Positions 46,294-57,400 of a stretch of DNA of 64,000 nucleotides are shown piece by piece. The DNA comes from Bimuria novae-zelandiae CBS 107.79 (Eukaryota; Ascomycota; Dothideomycetes; Pleosporales; Didymosphaeriaceae). Under the pieces are notes generated by a model. The model did not search any database and was not told the DNA's origin. It was given only the letters and a program-made list of their open reading frames with translations. Positions within the stretch are counted from its first letter, which is position 1; every line of letters starts with the position of its first letter. The translations under genes and the position numbers were made by a program. The stretch covers positions 117,496 to 181,495 of the forward strand of contig ML976685.1 in the NCBI GenBank assembly GCA_010015655.1, read 5' to 3'.

Positions 46294-47334
46294 AGTATAA
46301 GTAAATGGTTTCGCGCGATTTTTTTTAGCTAAGTAGTTATAAAAGTTATAGTCTAATAACTTCTAGAGGTTAGCTTTAGTGCATTTTACATAGTAGTTTA
46401 CATACGCAATTCCCACTATCGCTATACGTCTTATTAATTAATTAGTAATATAGTTAGATATATTTCTAAAGTAGTTTTTATCTTTTAGAAGCTTATATTG
46501 TATTACTATCTTAAAGTAGTAGTAATTCTATTATTTACTATTAAAGTAGGCTAAATTAAAGATTTTAGAACAGTGGCTTCTTCCTTAGTTTAAGATAAGC
46601 TTTACTATTAATCTCTTTAGTAGCTCTATCTATTAGTCTATTTTTTATAATTATTATTATATCGTTAGGGGTTCTTAGCGCTTTTTTACTATTTTTTTTT
46701 AGTAAGTTCTTTTACTTTTTATAATAAAGCCTAAAGGGTATCTTAGAGGTTAATAAGTGCTTTAACCTTACTTTAAAATTATTATATTTTATTCTTGTTA
46801 CCTCCTAATACCTAGAGTTTAGTTATAAATAGGGAGACTATCCTTTATTTTCTTAGCTAATACTTTTTTATAAGCCAATGGCTTGCTACGCATAATTATT
46901 CGCGCTAAGACGTAGACCTTTAGTAAAAGGTCTTATTCTTATTTTTATAACTTCTTTATTTAGTAAAGATAATCTTACTAGCGTTAAGTGTTTATTAAGA
47001 CTTCTTTTTAATTACTTACTAAGAAAGATTTTATTTCTTTGTAGGTCTAGGCGTTGCCTTTATAGTATTTATTTATATAAGTCCTTTAACTCTATAGGCA
47101 ACTTTGTAGCTTTAGTGTATAATTATATTTAAAATTTACTTGTCCTGTTATAGGGAGAAGAAGTTAAATTTAATATAAAAGACTAGGTACTTAAGGAGCT
47201 AAAGGTACTAAAAGAATACTTATAAGTTTAATAAAAAGTCTAACGTTAAGCTTTAAGCGTTAAACTTATTTATCTAGAGTTCGCATAACCGTGGGTTAAG
47301 GATCCGAGGCAATAACTGGGCGTAGCCCATTAGA

Positions 47335-47555
47335 AAATCTCTTAATAGCCTACTACCTGTAAGGGGCTGCGCAAAGGTTGCCGATGCCTGGTAACAGGAT
47401 TATATTCGATAAGGAGCAAACTATCTATAAGTAAGGCCAAACTTATATGTGCGCTGTTATTGTTAAGAAGATTTAAGAGATTTCTAAGGTCCTACTTAGT
47501 CTAAAGGAGCACTGAGAGTTTCACCGAGGGTTTTACCGAGGAACAGTACAACAAG
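47335..47555. other. Unassigned segment at the gypsy A/B junction
   Basis: About 220 bp, less AT-rich than either neighbour, between the right LTR of gypsy B and the resumption of the gypsy A integrase. A plus-strand frame reads RLPMPGNRIIFDKEQTIYK and then VIVKKI, with few stops, but I recognise no family. It may be a further small insertion or a gene fragment. Confidence 0.4.
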
Positions 47556-48528
47556 GCATCTAGCCTATTACACTACCCTTAAATAAATAGTAATATAGAA
47601 ATTATAAACTAGTACCTTAACAAGCGCCTACGACCCTTAATTAACTATTATTAAAATAATTAGTTTAATTTACTACCCTATATAGACTAGGCTCAGGCCA
47701 TACCGCCCTATAAGACTATTGCCCTATCGCCATACGAGATCGAGTTCGGATACTAGCCTACCTACTCTTAGGACTAGGAGGAGCAGACAAGGGCCTTGCC
47801 TACTATTTATAAGTAGACGTCCTTAGAGGAAGCGTAAAACTATATAAGAGTTTAATATAATATTATAAAGCTAGTAATAAAGATAGCTTAGAGAGAAATT
47901 ACTTAAGCTTAAAAGTACTAAGTGTGTTAAGTAAATAAAAAATAATATAAACTTATTTTTATAATAGGTAATTAAGTCTATATTATGCCTAAAGGCTTTA
48001 CTACTGGCTACCTTAGCTAAAAGCTGAATTAGTAAATATATAAACTCTATCTAATTATTACTATAAAAGGTTACTCCTATTAAGTAAGACTTTTATTATA
48101 TATATATAACGTCTTTTACGTAGACTATCTACGTAAAGCTGCTATAGACTTACTACTAGACTAGATTAAACCTAAAAAAGAACTAATTAAGGTTAATAGT
48201 ATTCTTAAGTAGTAGGTAAAGAAGATTCTTAATAGCTATATATATTATAGATACCTATAGTATAAGACCTTTTAAATTACTTATAATTTTAACCTTACTT
48301 AGTATAACGCCTAAGGCTTTAAAAAAGTACTTTAAAAATTAAAAACTACTACTAAGCTCACTTAAAAAAAATTGCTTATTGTTATAATTAAACGCCTAAT
48401 TATAAGCGTACGAAACTAGTAAGCACTTAAAAAAAATTAAGCTATAAATAAGATAGCGTAAAGTAAGGCACGAAAGAGGAAGTAGCATAATAGACTTAGG
48501 GGACTAAGCCCACCTTAGAGGGGGGTGA

Positions 48529-48816
48529 TGTGACAGCCTGGCATGCCGGCAGGTTACATGACCTCGCGTACAAGGCGCAACTGCCTTACGCCCTGGTGCT
48601 GCTGTAATGGGCTACGCCCAGTGCACCCAGCCCCCTTACAGCGGCTGCTCGCGCACCTAGCGTAGTTACCTTAAATCGATAGTTATTTCGCTTCGACGAG
48701 CGCACAAAAGCGCCGCGAGCTTATGTACCTACAGTCTCCTCATCTTAGTGTAGCTAAAATAGAGCCAACTTACCTTATCTACTCTCTTGATAATGGAGCC
48801 CGTGCCTGTCCTCACA
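48529..48816 (+). repeat. 3' LTR of gypsy A
   Basis: 288 bp starting TGTGACAGCCTGGCATGCCG directly after a G-rich polypurine tract and ending CTGTCCTCACA, with TGTGA/TCACA inverted ends. It is well preserved compared with the internal region. Confidence 0.8.
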
Positions 48817-48902
48817 AGTAGTACCTTATTAACGTTTTCTATTAGCTATTAGTTTTTTATAACTATAACATTTTAAAAGAAGTTCTCATAATGCGTATAT
48901 AT

Positions 48903-49360
48903 TGTTAGGATCTGAACATGTATGGAACGCGGAGAACCAACGGGCCTTAGTAGAAGTGACACTCGGCGGGGTCGCGTAACCGGGGTCACGTGATGTACCA
49001 TCCTGCCAAGACATACCATCCTGCCAAGATTGTGGAAGGTGCACCATCCACGGACGGCGCGACCATCTATCGGAATCTAGGGACGGTAGAAAGAGAGATA
49101 GACGGTAAGGTTTACCCCTCTTGTATATAAACCCACACGAATACCCTTAAGGCATTCGTGTTTAACCTGTTTATTAATCTATCGTTTAGATCTGAATAAG
49201 CAACCTTATTAATTTGATTGTGCTATACACACCTTTAATACTAACGCCCTTAGTGACAGGCGCAAGCTATCACTACAACCCTTTCCTGTCCTACCAGTAC
49301 TCCTGCCCGAGAACCAACCTTAGCCCCTTAGAGAATAGCTACCTCTTTGGGATCTTAACA
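48903..49360. mobile_element. Solo LTR with target duplication TATAT
   Basis: 458 bp starting TGTTAGGATCTGAACATG and ending GGGATCTTAACA (inverted ends), flanked by TATAT at 48898-48902 and 49361-49365. It contains two copies of ACCATCCTGCCAAGA (about 49007 and 49025) and a TATA box (GTATATAAACCC, about 49121), the likely LTR promoter. The first 300 bp are nearly free of RIP. Confidence 0.85.
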
Positions 49361-49365
49361 TATAT

Positions 49366-50700
49366 ATACACTAGTAACGTGTTAAAATCCTTTTTAATAC
49401 TACTATTCTTATTAATTAAGTTATATATAGCTATAAGGACGTATATATGCTTAACCTAAGTCTTTATATTAAACATATAAAGCTTATTTAAAACCTGCTA
49501 GCAACGTTTAAAGACGTTAAAATACTACTTAATAATATTTCTTAATATTAAATAGTACTAATTAAATAGCTTTTTTACTATTTACGGCTATTTATCTAGT
49601 ACTTACGCTATTTCTTAAAAATAATACTATACGCAATTGTATACTATGAGATTAATATTATTATTATTTATATAGTTATCGTTATCTAGGTAATACTTAT
49701 TTAATAATATTATAAATTCCTATTAGCAAGTATCCTTTAATATTTAATTATTTTATATACTACTCTCCTAGCTAGCTAGTACGTATATAAAGTATATATT
49801 AAAATAAATAGTTATTAACACGTTCCATAATAGGTATTTACAACAATTTTAATATTATTTTTAGTCCTTAGCTAGTATATAGATTCTAAAATATAACCTG
49901 TCTAGGGCTCCTACGTAGTCCTAAAAAATTGTATATATTTTAGATTATTATATATAGCCTCTAGGACGTTACTAAAGGGTAACTATACTACTTATAGATA
50001 TAGTAAGAGTACTATAGTAAGGACTTTATAAAAGTTACTACTAGCGTTAACTAAAGTTAAGCTAAGTTTTTATATACATATATAGTAATTATACGTAATA
50101 AGTACATATAGTAGTACTTAGCTTCCCGCTAGCCAGCACTCTACCCGTAAATATATAGAAAAGTAAGTACTTTTTCCTTTACTTTAATTATTTAGCTATT
50201 TTTAACGTATAGCTTATAGTATCTATTAATCTATTTAAACGTCCTTCGCTATAGTGAGGGTTTTTTTTATATAAATATAAGTTATTAGTAAGGCACTTAG
50301 CCAGCTATACTACCTTTAAATATATATAATTTTTATACTTATTTACTTTTATAAAAAAGCTAGGGGCTATCTTCGCGTCGTTAATTAATACTAAAGTTAT
50401 TATTATTAATATATTTATAAGTGCTATAAGGCTTTCAATACTAAGTGTTATAAAAGTTAAAAACGCTAAAACTATATAAAATTAAGCTTAAAATTTTAAG
50501 CTTAGTTAATATTATAATCTCCTACTTAAATAAGTACAAATAGGAATTTAATTAGTACTAGAAAGAAGTAATGTACCTAGGACTATTTTATAAAATTAAG
50601 ATTGTATTTATAATATTAAGATTACGCTTAAACTAAATATAGTATTAATTTTATTTTAGTCTACCTAATTTTAGTATAGTGAGATAAAATTAAGTTTGAG
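49366..50700. other. AT-rich RIP-decayed block, contents unidentified
   Basis: Composition like other RIP blocks, with no readable protein motif, no matched termini and no ORF above 80 codons. It is presumably old transposon sequence. GC content recovers abruptly near 50700. Confidence 0.6.
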
Positions 50701-51189
50701 ATTGCGGCCACCGAACAAGCCCTTAGTGGAGATGCAGCGCGTTAAAGTGGTGGGGTGTGCATTAACTGGCGCTGTGCACTAACTGCCAAGGCACGGTAAC
50801 GTGCGTCTCAGATGGTCAAACCTTGCGCATGGCAGATTCGTCACGATAGGAAGGAGTCAGCAACTTTGCACAAATTCGTCCCACGCGAGAAGATGCTTTA
50901 CTTGCAATTCAGCGCATGGCTACACCATCGCATTTCTCGTTTTCAATATCGTCTTTCAGCACAGCTTCGCGTCGCGTGTGGCTAGGACGTTTTGGTGACC
51001 GGTTCGGATCACCCGAGCAGCCAATTGCATGGTCTATCCAGAATCCTACGCTAGAGTGGCTACGTAATTGTAGGCTGACACGGAAACAGAGGGTGGCAGG
51101 TCGCGACAACATAAAATGTAGAGTGCGAGGATGTCCCCCAGCACGATTCGTACGGGATTGAGTGTATGAAGTAGGAGCTTTTTTTCATC
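50701..51189. other. Upstream region of the FAD-linked oxidase gene
   Basis: About 490 bp of normal composition between an AT-rich block and the start codon, which must contain the promoter. No other gene is seen; the frames at 50909-51112 (-) and 50916-51161 (+) are not convincing. Confidence 0.5.
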
Positions 51190-53217
51190 ATGAAAACTTG
51201 GGGAACTTTGCTTCCCTGTATCTTGATTACATCCGTACTGGGTAGTTCTTCGCGAACAGACTGCAAATGCGTATGTTCAATATTGAAGGTGTCCCCGAAG
51301 ATTTTGCTCACGGATTTTCGCAGGCTCCCGATAGCGACTGCTGGCCCTCGGAATTGGACTGGACAACCCTCAACGAAACCCTTGCAGGTGCAGTCATTCG
51401 TGGCGTTCCCCCGGGAGCAGTATGCTATCCCGACCAAGCAAGCTATGATGAGAGTGCATGTGCAACAGTTCGTTCTCAATGGTTCAACTCGACGTGGCAT
51501 GCTGAAGATCCCATCAGCATTGACTATCCAATCTGGGCGAACAACTCATGCAATCCCATCTTCCCGAACGGAACAAGTATCACCGGAGATGTTAGCGCTG
51601 GGAAGAGAGGCTGCTCCATCGGGAACTACCCGGTGTATGCTGTGAAAGCCACAAGTGCGGAACAGATTGCGGAGGCTTTGAAATGGGCGGGCAAGAAAAA
51701 TATCAGAGTGATCGTAAAGAGCACCGGTCACTCATATCCGGGCAGGTCAGTAGACGTCAAAGTGTGCCACTCGAAAGTCTAAGGTCGTCTAACAATCGAC
51801 AGGAGCGTCGGATATGGTAGTCTTAGCATCTGGACTCATCATCTTCGAGGCGTGGAATACTTACCCTCGTTCACACCGACAAAATGTCCAGTTGATGAGC
51901 CGCTCACAGCTGCCCGTGCCGCTGCAGGTACCACTGGCATGGAAGCCCAGCTTGCAATGTCAAAGCACAACTCTATACTAGTAACCGGCTCGAATCCCGA
52001 CGTAGGCATTGTCGGATGGATGACCGGCGGTGGTCACGGCCGCCTGTCGACGGTGTATGGCATGGGCACTGATAATCTCCTCGAGGCCACTGTCGTCACG
52101 CCTTCTGGAGACATCTTGATAGCCAACCCTTGCCAAAACTCGGACCTGTTCTTTGCCATTCGCGGTGGTGGTGGCGGAACGTATGGCGTCGTCACGGAAG
52201 TTATGGCGAAGACCTTCCGGGATCCGCAGACGACAAAGATACTCTTCCAGCTGAGCACCACCAGCACTGACGTCACGTCAGAATATTGGGATTTGATGGG
52301 CTTCTTGCATGCCGAGATGCAGCGCATGAAAGAAGCAGAAGGGCTTTCAGGGTACTACTTCATCGTGGGACCACCTACTTATCCAGTCTATGCCTTCTTG
52401 GGGAGCTTTTCCATCTACAATAAGCCAAACGGTACAATGGAGAGGCTCTGGGCTCCTATTATTGAGAAGATGAAGACCAAGCCTGGTCTGTTCCAGTACA
52501 CATCCGAAATCACGCATGCGAACACCTATCTCGAAGCATTCGGGGCCACAACGGACGAGATGGTCGCTACTGGGGGTTCCGCCATTGCGTCGTGGCTGTT
52601 AAGTCCGAAGAGCTTGAAAGATGCCAACGTGAATGCTAGAGTGTTATCGGAAATTGGAGCTAGCATCAATGCATCGCAACCAAACGTAAGTGTCCCTCTT
52701 TTACTTGCCGAATATCAGTTTCCTAGAAAGGTGCTGACGGGCTCAGGGCGTCTTCTCAAATCCAAACCTTCTCGGCCACATGATCGCCTCGCCTGAGACG
52801 CCTTCTTATTATCCTTCCGCCATCTCCATGAACCCAGCATGGCGCAACACCCTCACGCACTTTGTCATTGTCGAGGGTTGGCCTGAAGGCATTGCAAGAC
52901 CCGCCATCGACTCTGTGTACCGTGATGTGTCTGTAAAAGCACAGAAGCTGCGGGACCTGTCACCGGAGACGGGCGCGTACTTCAACGAACCAGATAGCCT
53001 TGAGTCAGACTGGCAACATACGTTCTTTGGTGAACATTACAAGAGGTTAAAGGAAATTAAACAGAAGTATGACCCGAAGAATGTGTTGTGGTGCCATCAT
53101 TGTGTGGGGAGTGAGGTGTTGGTGGAGCAAGCAGACGGGAAGCTGTGCGCTGCTGGTTATGCAGAGGCTGTGGACGAAGGTGACGACGTCAGGACTAAGA
53201 GGACTGAACTTCGCTGA
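51190..53217 (+). CDS. Secreted FAD-linked oxidoreductase (PCMH/BBE-like)
   Basis: Oxidase of the vanillyl-alcohol-oxidase/berberine-bridge class, using covalently bound FAD on sugars or secondary metabolites; the substrate is unknown. Four exons: 51190-51270, 51324-51745, 51803-52685, 52747-53217 (introns 53, 57, 61 bp), 618 residues. Exon 1 encodes a signal peptide (MKTWGTLLPCILITSVLGSS) and joins to CKCAPDSDCWPSELDW, the Cys-rich start typical of the family. The flavin-attachment motif is GHSYPGRS (His about 163, across intron 2). IVGWMTGGGHGRLS, NSDLFFAIRGGGGGTYGVVTE and the C-terminal BBE motif YDPKNVLWCHHCVGSE follow. The second FAD-linking Cys of bicovalent members (GxCxxVG) is absent (GSNPDVG), so one covalent bond is predicted. 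The gene stands alone between RIP blocks. Confidence 0.92.
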
Positions 53218-54263
53218 CAGGAATAGTTTCCTGGCACTTAGTATAACAGCAGCCCCATGGGACCATCAACCAACGTACGAGTGAATATTAGCAATGGAAG
53301 CTTTTCATTTTGTCTATTAATAACACGGCAGCCTTTGAAAAATGGCGTTTTTCTTTTATCGTCATCAACGACCTGCTCAGAGCAAACGAAAGGCAAGAAG
53401 CCTAGCTTAAGAACTTCCGTGGATCCCAATCGAGGATCAGCGGTTCAAGGCCATCAAGGAATAGGCACAACGCGATGCGCATATATATGTAGCCTTAACG
53501 TTAAGGCCAACTTCAAAGCGATCCATCTACTCCTTGTTCTCTCTCTAGCTCTTCCACGCGTTCTGCTCGCACAGTTTCACCAGTTAAAGCCTCTTCTACA
53601 GCCTTTGGGTAGGTAGTGTTTTCCGTACTGTACGCGTCTGTCTCTGCTACGAGCAGCACACGCCGTCCAAGTCGTTTCTACATCCTTTGTGTCGTAGTTT
53701 TCTTCGTCACAACACCGCCACACCATCCATAATGGCACCTCAGCTCTGAAGGTTTGATGGAACTCATCTTCCTTACAGCAGCCTGGCATGCCTCGACGTC
53801 AATCGGCGGTTGATTACTTGCATCACTTCAATGCCGAGGAGGTCTAGAGTATATACGGAAATTCTTGATTCGCCGCCCTTGCAGCGTTCGGTTTTCCTCT
53901 AGCTTCCCAGGACTCCTATTTTGGATTTACATTTATGAAATGCGCACTACTCTTTTTCGGGAAAAACCGTTCCATGGCTCCAAATTAATCCTCCAGCGAC
54001 AGGTTCTATAATATTATATTTAACATAGCTAGGTACACTCCATGCAGCAATGCGCACGCGCGCGATAATTTAATATATAATTAGGGTATTAAGAAACGCG
54101 TTAAGATATTGAGAGACGAGTTAGTATAGTACTATAATAATAAAAATTATAGTATAATATAAAAACCTAAATAAAAGCTGTTAAAATCCTAAGGGATAGC
54201 TAGTTCTAACGGATTAAAGGTCAGTTCTCGGGCAAAAGTATTAATAAGACAGGAAAGAAATAT
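53218..54263. other. 3' flank of the oxidase gene and start of the next AT-rich block
   Basis: Normal composition to about 53990, then RIP-like. The short frames here (53257-53616 +, 53577-53789 -) lack support. A purine/pyrimidine-normal stretch around 53430-53950 contains no recognised gene. Confidence 0.5.
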
Positions 54264-54265
54264 TA

Positions 54266-54330
54266 ACGTGTTCAACAAGTTCATGGGACACACTAGTTAG
54301 TGGGACACCCCACCAAAATCTACGCAACTT
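54266..54330. mobile_element. One end of another Fot1/pogo-type transposon
   Basis: After TA (54264-54265) comes ACGTGTTCAACAAGTTCATG and a short inner repeat (GGGACACACTAGTTAGTGGGACACC). This resembles the ACGT-starting termini of the two other Fot1-type elements in the window. The opposite end was not found beyond the copia insertion, so the element is truncated or its end is decayed. Confidence 0.5.
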
Positions 54331-54460
54331 TTCGTATAATAACTCTACAACGCTATGGTTAAAGATTTAATAAATAAATCTATATAATAGCTATAATCTC
54401 AAGTATACTAAGTCCTTTTATAGCCTTACTTATAGTAGTTACTATATATAAGTAGTGTTT

Positions 54461-57400
54461 TGTTAGATAAGATGCTTGCGTGCGATAAGGTATGATGATT
54501 AGTGATAATTGTGTCTTGTTCTCTGTCAACTCTGTTGGGTTGGTTTTAACCCCTAGGCTAGTACGATAAGCGCTGTGGTCCCTGCTTAATTATGCAGATC
54601 CGACCTTAACGCACTCGTTCTATCTAACACACCCCCTTAGCTTAGAAATCCTTACAGGCTAGATTATATTATAGTTTCTTATTATGCGAGCGCGAGGTCT
54701 TTAAGTTATTCTTAAATTTCCTTAAGAGGCGCTTTGTTCGTTACCTTAGGTCTCTTTACTTCTACTAGTCTAAGTTAAGTTAGGAACCTTTCTTACTTGT
54801 TAACTAAGAGGACCTTTATAAAGCCGTCGGCGATTATATATACTAATTACACGTACTCCACCTTTATCTTTCCAGTAGAGACTTCCTGTCTCAGCCAGTG
54901 ATTGTAAATGTCAACGTATCGTAGTTTAGTCTAGAGCTTAGATATCTCCTTAGTTACTAGTTGAATAGTTTGCTTGTTATTGCATTAAATAGTAATTAAC
55001 GATAAAAGTAGTTCAATCTGCAGTTCGTCTAATAGTCGTGAAATAAAGATTACGTTCTTAGCCACTTGTAATAAGGCAAGAAGCTCTACTTTAGTTATTA
55101 AGGTTATAATAGTATCTTGTTTATTTACTCTCCAGGTAATAAGTCTATTAAATAGCTTAATAGCGTATCCTTGCGAGCTCTTTCTATCCAGTGTGTTATC
55201 AGCAAATAAAGCATCGCTAGCTACTTAAAGGTAGTTGCCCCCTCCAAGTTGCAGTGCTCTCTATCTAGTGCTAGATAAGTATAGTAGTACTCGATCGGCG
55301 GCATTGTAATGTTCGGAGCCCGGATTTAACAGGAACCAAGCCAGCCTTAAGGTTGCAAAGGCGATGTCTAGTTAGGTTGTTACTATCGCGAATAGAAGTG
55401 ATCCAATTTTGCGTTAGTATTTATTAATTTCTAAGGGTGTTGCCAAGCCTGTTCGAGGCTTTAACTTAGTAGCGGCTATTAGGGTATCGTGACGAATGTC
55501 TTTCCTATTAACCAGTCAACTAATCTTCTCTACGTATGTGGCTTAAGAGAGTTAGATCTTCCAGTGACTTTAGTCCCTAATAACCTCTACGCTAAGAAAC
55601 TACTAAAGGTTGTTTCCTTTAGTAAAGATATATTTCTTCTATAGGCGCTTAATTATTTACTAGGCTTCTTGCTCTTTCTGCTTGTAATACGCTACTATAA
55701 TATTGTTAACGTAAAAGAAGACGACAATTCCGTCTTTAATAAGGCAGCATGGCTCGTGAGGCACAGTTTAGAAGTTAAGAGCTTTAAGTATTATAGTAAA
55801 TTCTCTCTACTAGAGGAGTGGTGAGATCCGTAGACTATATAGAGCCTTGTTAACTTGGAGGATTATTCCAGGTTTTCGATAGCCGTGGGGCATTCTCATG
55901 TATACTTCTTGATCCATCGTTGCATGGACAAAGGCGTTCGTGACGTCGTATTATTTAAGCTCTAAGTCGTGGTGGGCTGCAATTACTATTAGTATTTAGA
56001 ATAACTGGCTGGCGAGCGTGGCTGCGTATGTGTCCTGCGAGGTAATGTTCTATTATTAATTACTACAGACGACTAGTCGCGTCTTGCACTTTAGCAAGCG
56101 GTGGTGCTTATTAAGTTTGTAGGTGTATACCTATATATAGTTAAGGATCTATTGTCCTGTCAACTTAATCTTCTTTATTAGTACCTCTAACTATAATTTT
56201 ATTTATTAATGGCTTGTAAAATAGGCCTGTTCTACTTCTTTAAATAGTTCACCTATTAGGTAGTCCTTAAGCTTGGTACGGCACGTTGGCAGAGGTAGGA
56301 GTTAACTTTAATAAGGCTTTAAGCTTTTAGCAAGCATTCTTATTATCTTTACCTTATCTATAATATCCTCTTTATATTTCCCAACGTGGCTAGCTTAAGT
56401 TCCCGCCATAAAGGCTGCTGCCTAGGGGGTAGTCTTAGGCGACCTATGTTATGTTACTTTAGATTTATTTCTAGCTATTAACTGAGCAAGCAATGCTATA
56501 GGTAGCAGTATAAATAAAGGAGTTAGGTAACTATCTCTAATTTTCTTCCCTTAATAGTAGCCTAGCGGGTCTACTTTGCCTTAATAGTCTAGAAAGTCCT
56601 TAGCGGCCTTATCCTTATAAAAGGACTCCGTTTCTAGTTACTAAATAAGAGTTAGTAGTTTAATAGTCCTTACATGCGTGGCTATTTCTTCCAGCGTGTT
56701 ATACATAAGGTTATCTATTAGATCTTTAGTCTTCCTGTTAAATATAGACTACTTGTTAAAGACGACGTCTCGGGTGCTAATTACCTTAGCAAGTAATAGT
56801 ATCTAAATGCAATAGATATTTAAGGATCAGTATCTAACAAAATAGCTAATCCAAGCTTTTAGATCAAGGCGTTGCAAACGTAATTTGCCTTAGTAAGTGT
56901 CGTCGGTCATCGCAAAGGCTTTACAGCCATACGCCTTTAGGTGGGCGAGATTGGGTTTCCGTAGTAAAGTTACAATCCTATTACTAAACGCGACTTATAT
57001 AAAGAATATCTTATATAGCGTTTTCTAGTTATTCGCGTAATTTAGTGTTTAATTATAAAGGTATACTATAGCCCTTGTAACTTTAGGCTATAGTTCTTAA
57101 AATAGGTTAGCGTTAAGTCGTATTACGCGTAATTTTTCTTTGTTTACACCCCCTAAGCGTTTAGCACCTCCGTTCTAAGCTTAGGTGTCTAGGGCCAAAG
57201 GCTTGATAATAATTCCTTAGGTTGCTAACTAACGTTCTACTTTTAGTTTAACTATAGTAATTTTATTGTCTGCCTTAATAGTCTTAACTGTTATATTATA
57301 GTGGTTCTTAAGGAATAGGAGGAAGGTCGAAAGAATCTTAATAATTAATTTTACTATTCTATTATCTGTAAAGTAAAAGTCCTATTATAGTCCTAAGAAT

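Larger units (their letters stand above)
37766..47334 (-). mobile_element. Gypsy retrotransposon 'B', minus strand, inserted in the integrase of 'A'
   Basis: Two 159-bp direct repeats (37766-37924 and 47176-47334) act as LTRs. In element orientation they begin TA/TGTAATGGGCTACGCC and align over their full length (e.g. TTAAGGAGC, AGAATACTTATAA). A purine tract (AGAGGAAAGGTGGTA on the minus strand) lies next to the left copy, as expected for a 3' LTR. Removing the inner LTR element (44367-46293) and solo LTR (39312-39534) leaves about 7.4 kb, a normal gypsy size. Reverse transcriptase is readable near 42100-43050. No matching target duplication is visible (AGCTA versus AAATC), so one flank may be rearranged. 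Confidence 0.75.
36933..48816 (+). mobile_element. Gypsy (Ty3-type) retrotransposon 'A', plus strand, truncated at 5' and split by a second gypsy
   Basis: The left part (about 36940-37765) reads like a gypsy integrase core: LFLLSKKEYNNTFIIINYLS, YVLLICYKITIAK. The right part (about 47556-48528) continues it: KASSLLHYP, then QYLNKRLRPLINYY with stops replaced, SPYEIEFGYQPTYS, EEQTRALPTIYK, and a chromodomain-like end (TYNFNLT, YNA, GFKK). It ends at the purine tract AGAGGGGGGTGA and the 3' LTR (48529-48816). All frames are full of TAG/TAA from RIP. The 5' half of the element and 5' LTR are not found in the window; its left boundary abuts the MITE nest. Confidence 0.75.

Noticed and set aside
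53257..53616. 119-codon plus-strand frame after the FAD oxidase
   Set aside because: Overlaps the 3' region, no domain resemblance; likely UTR and spacer.
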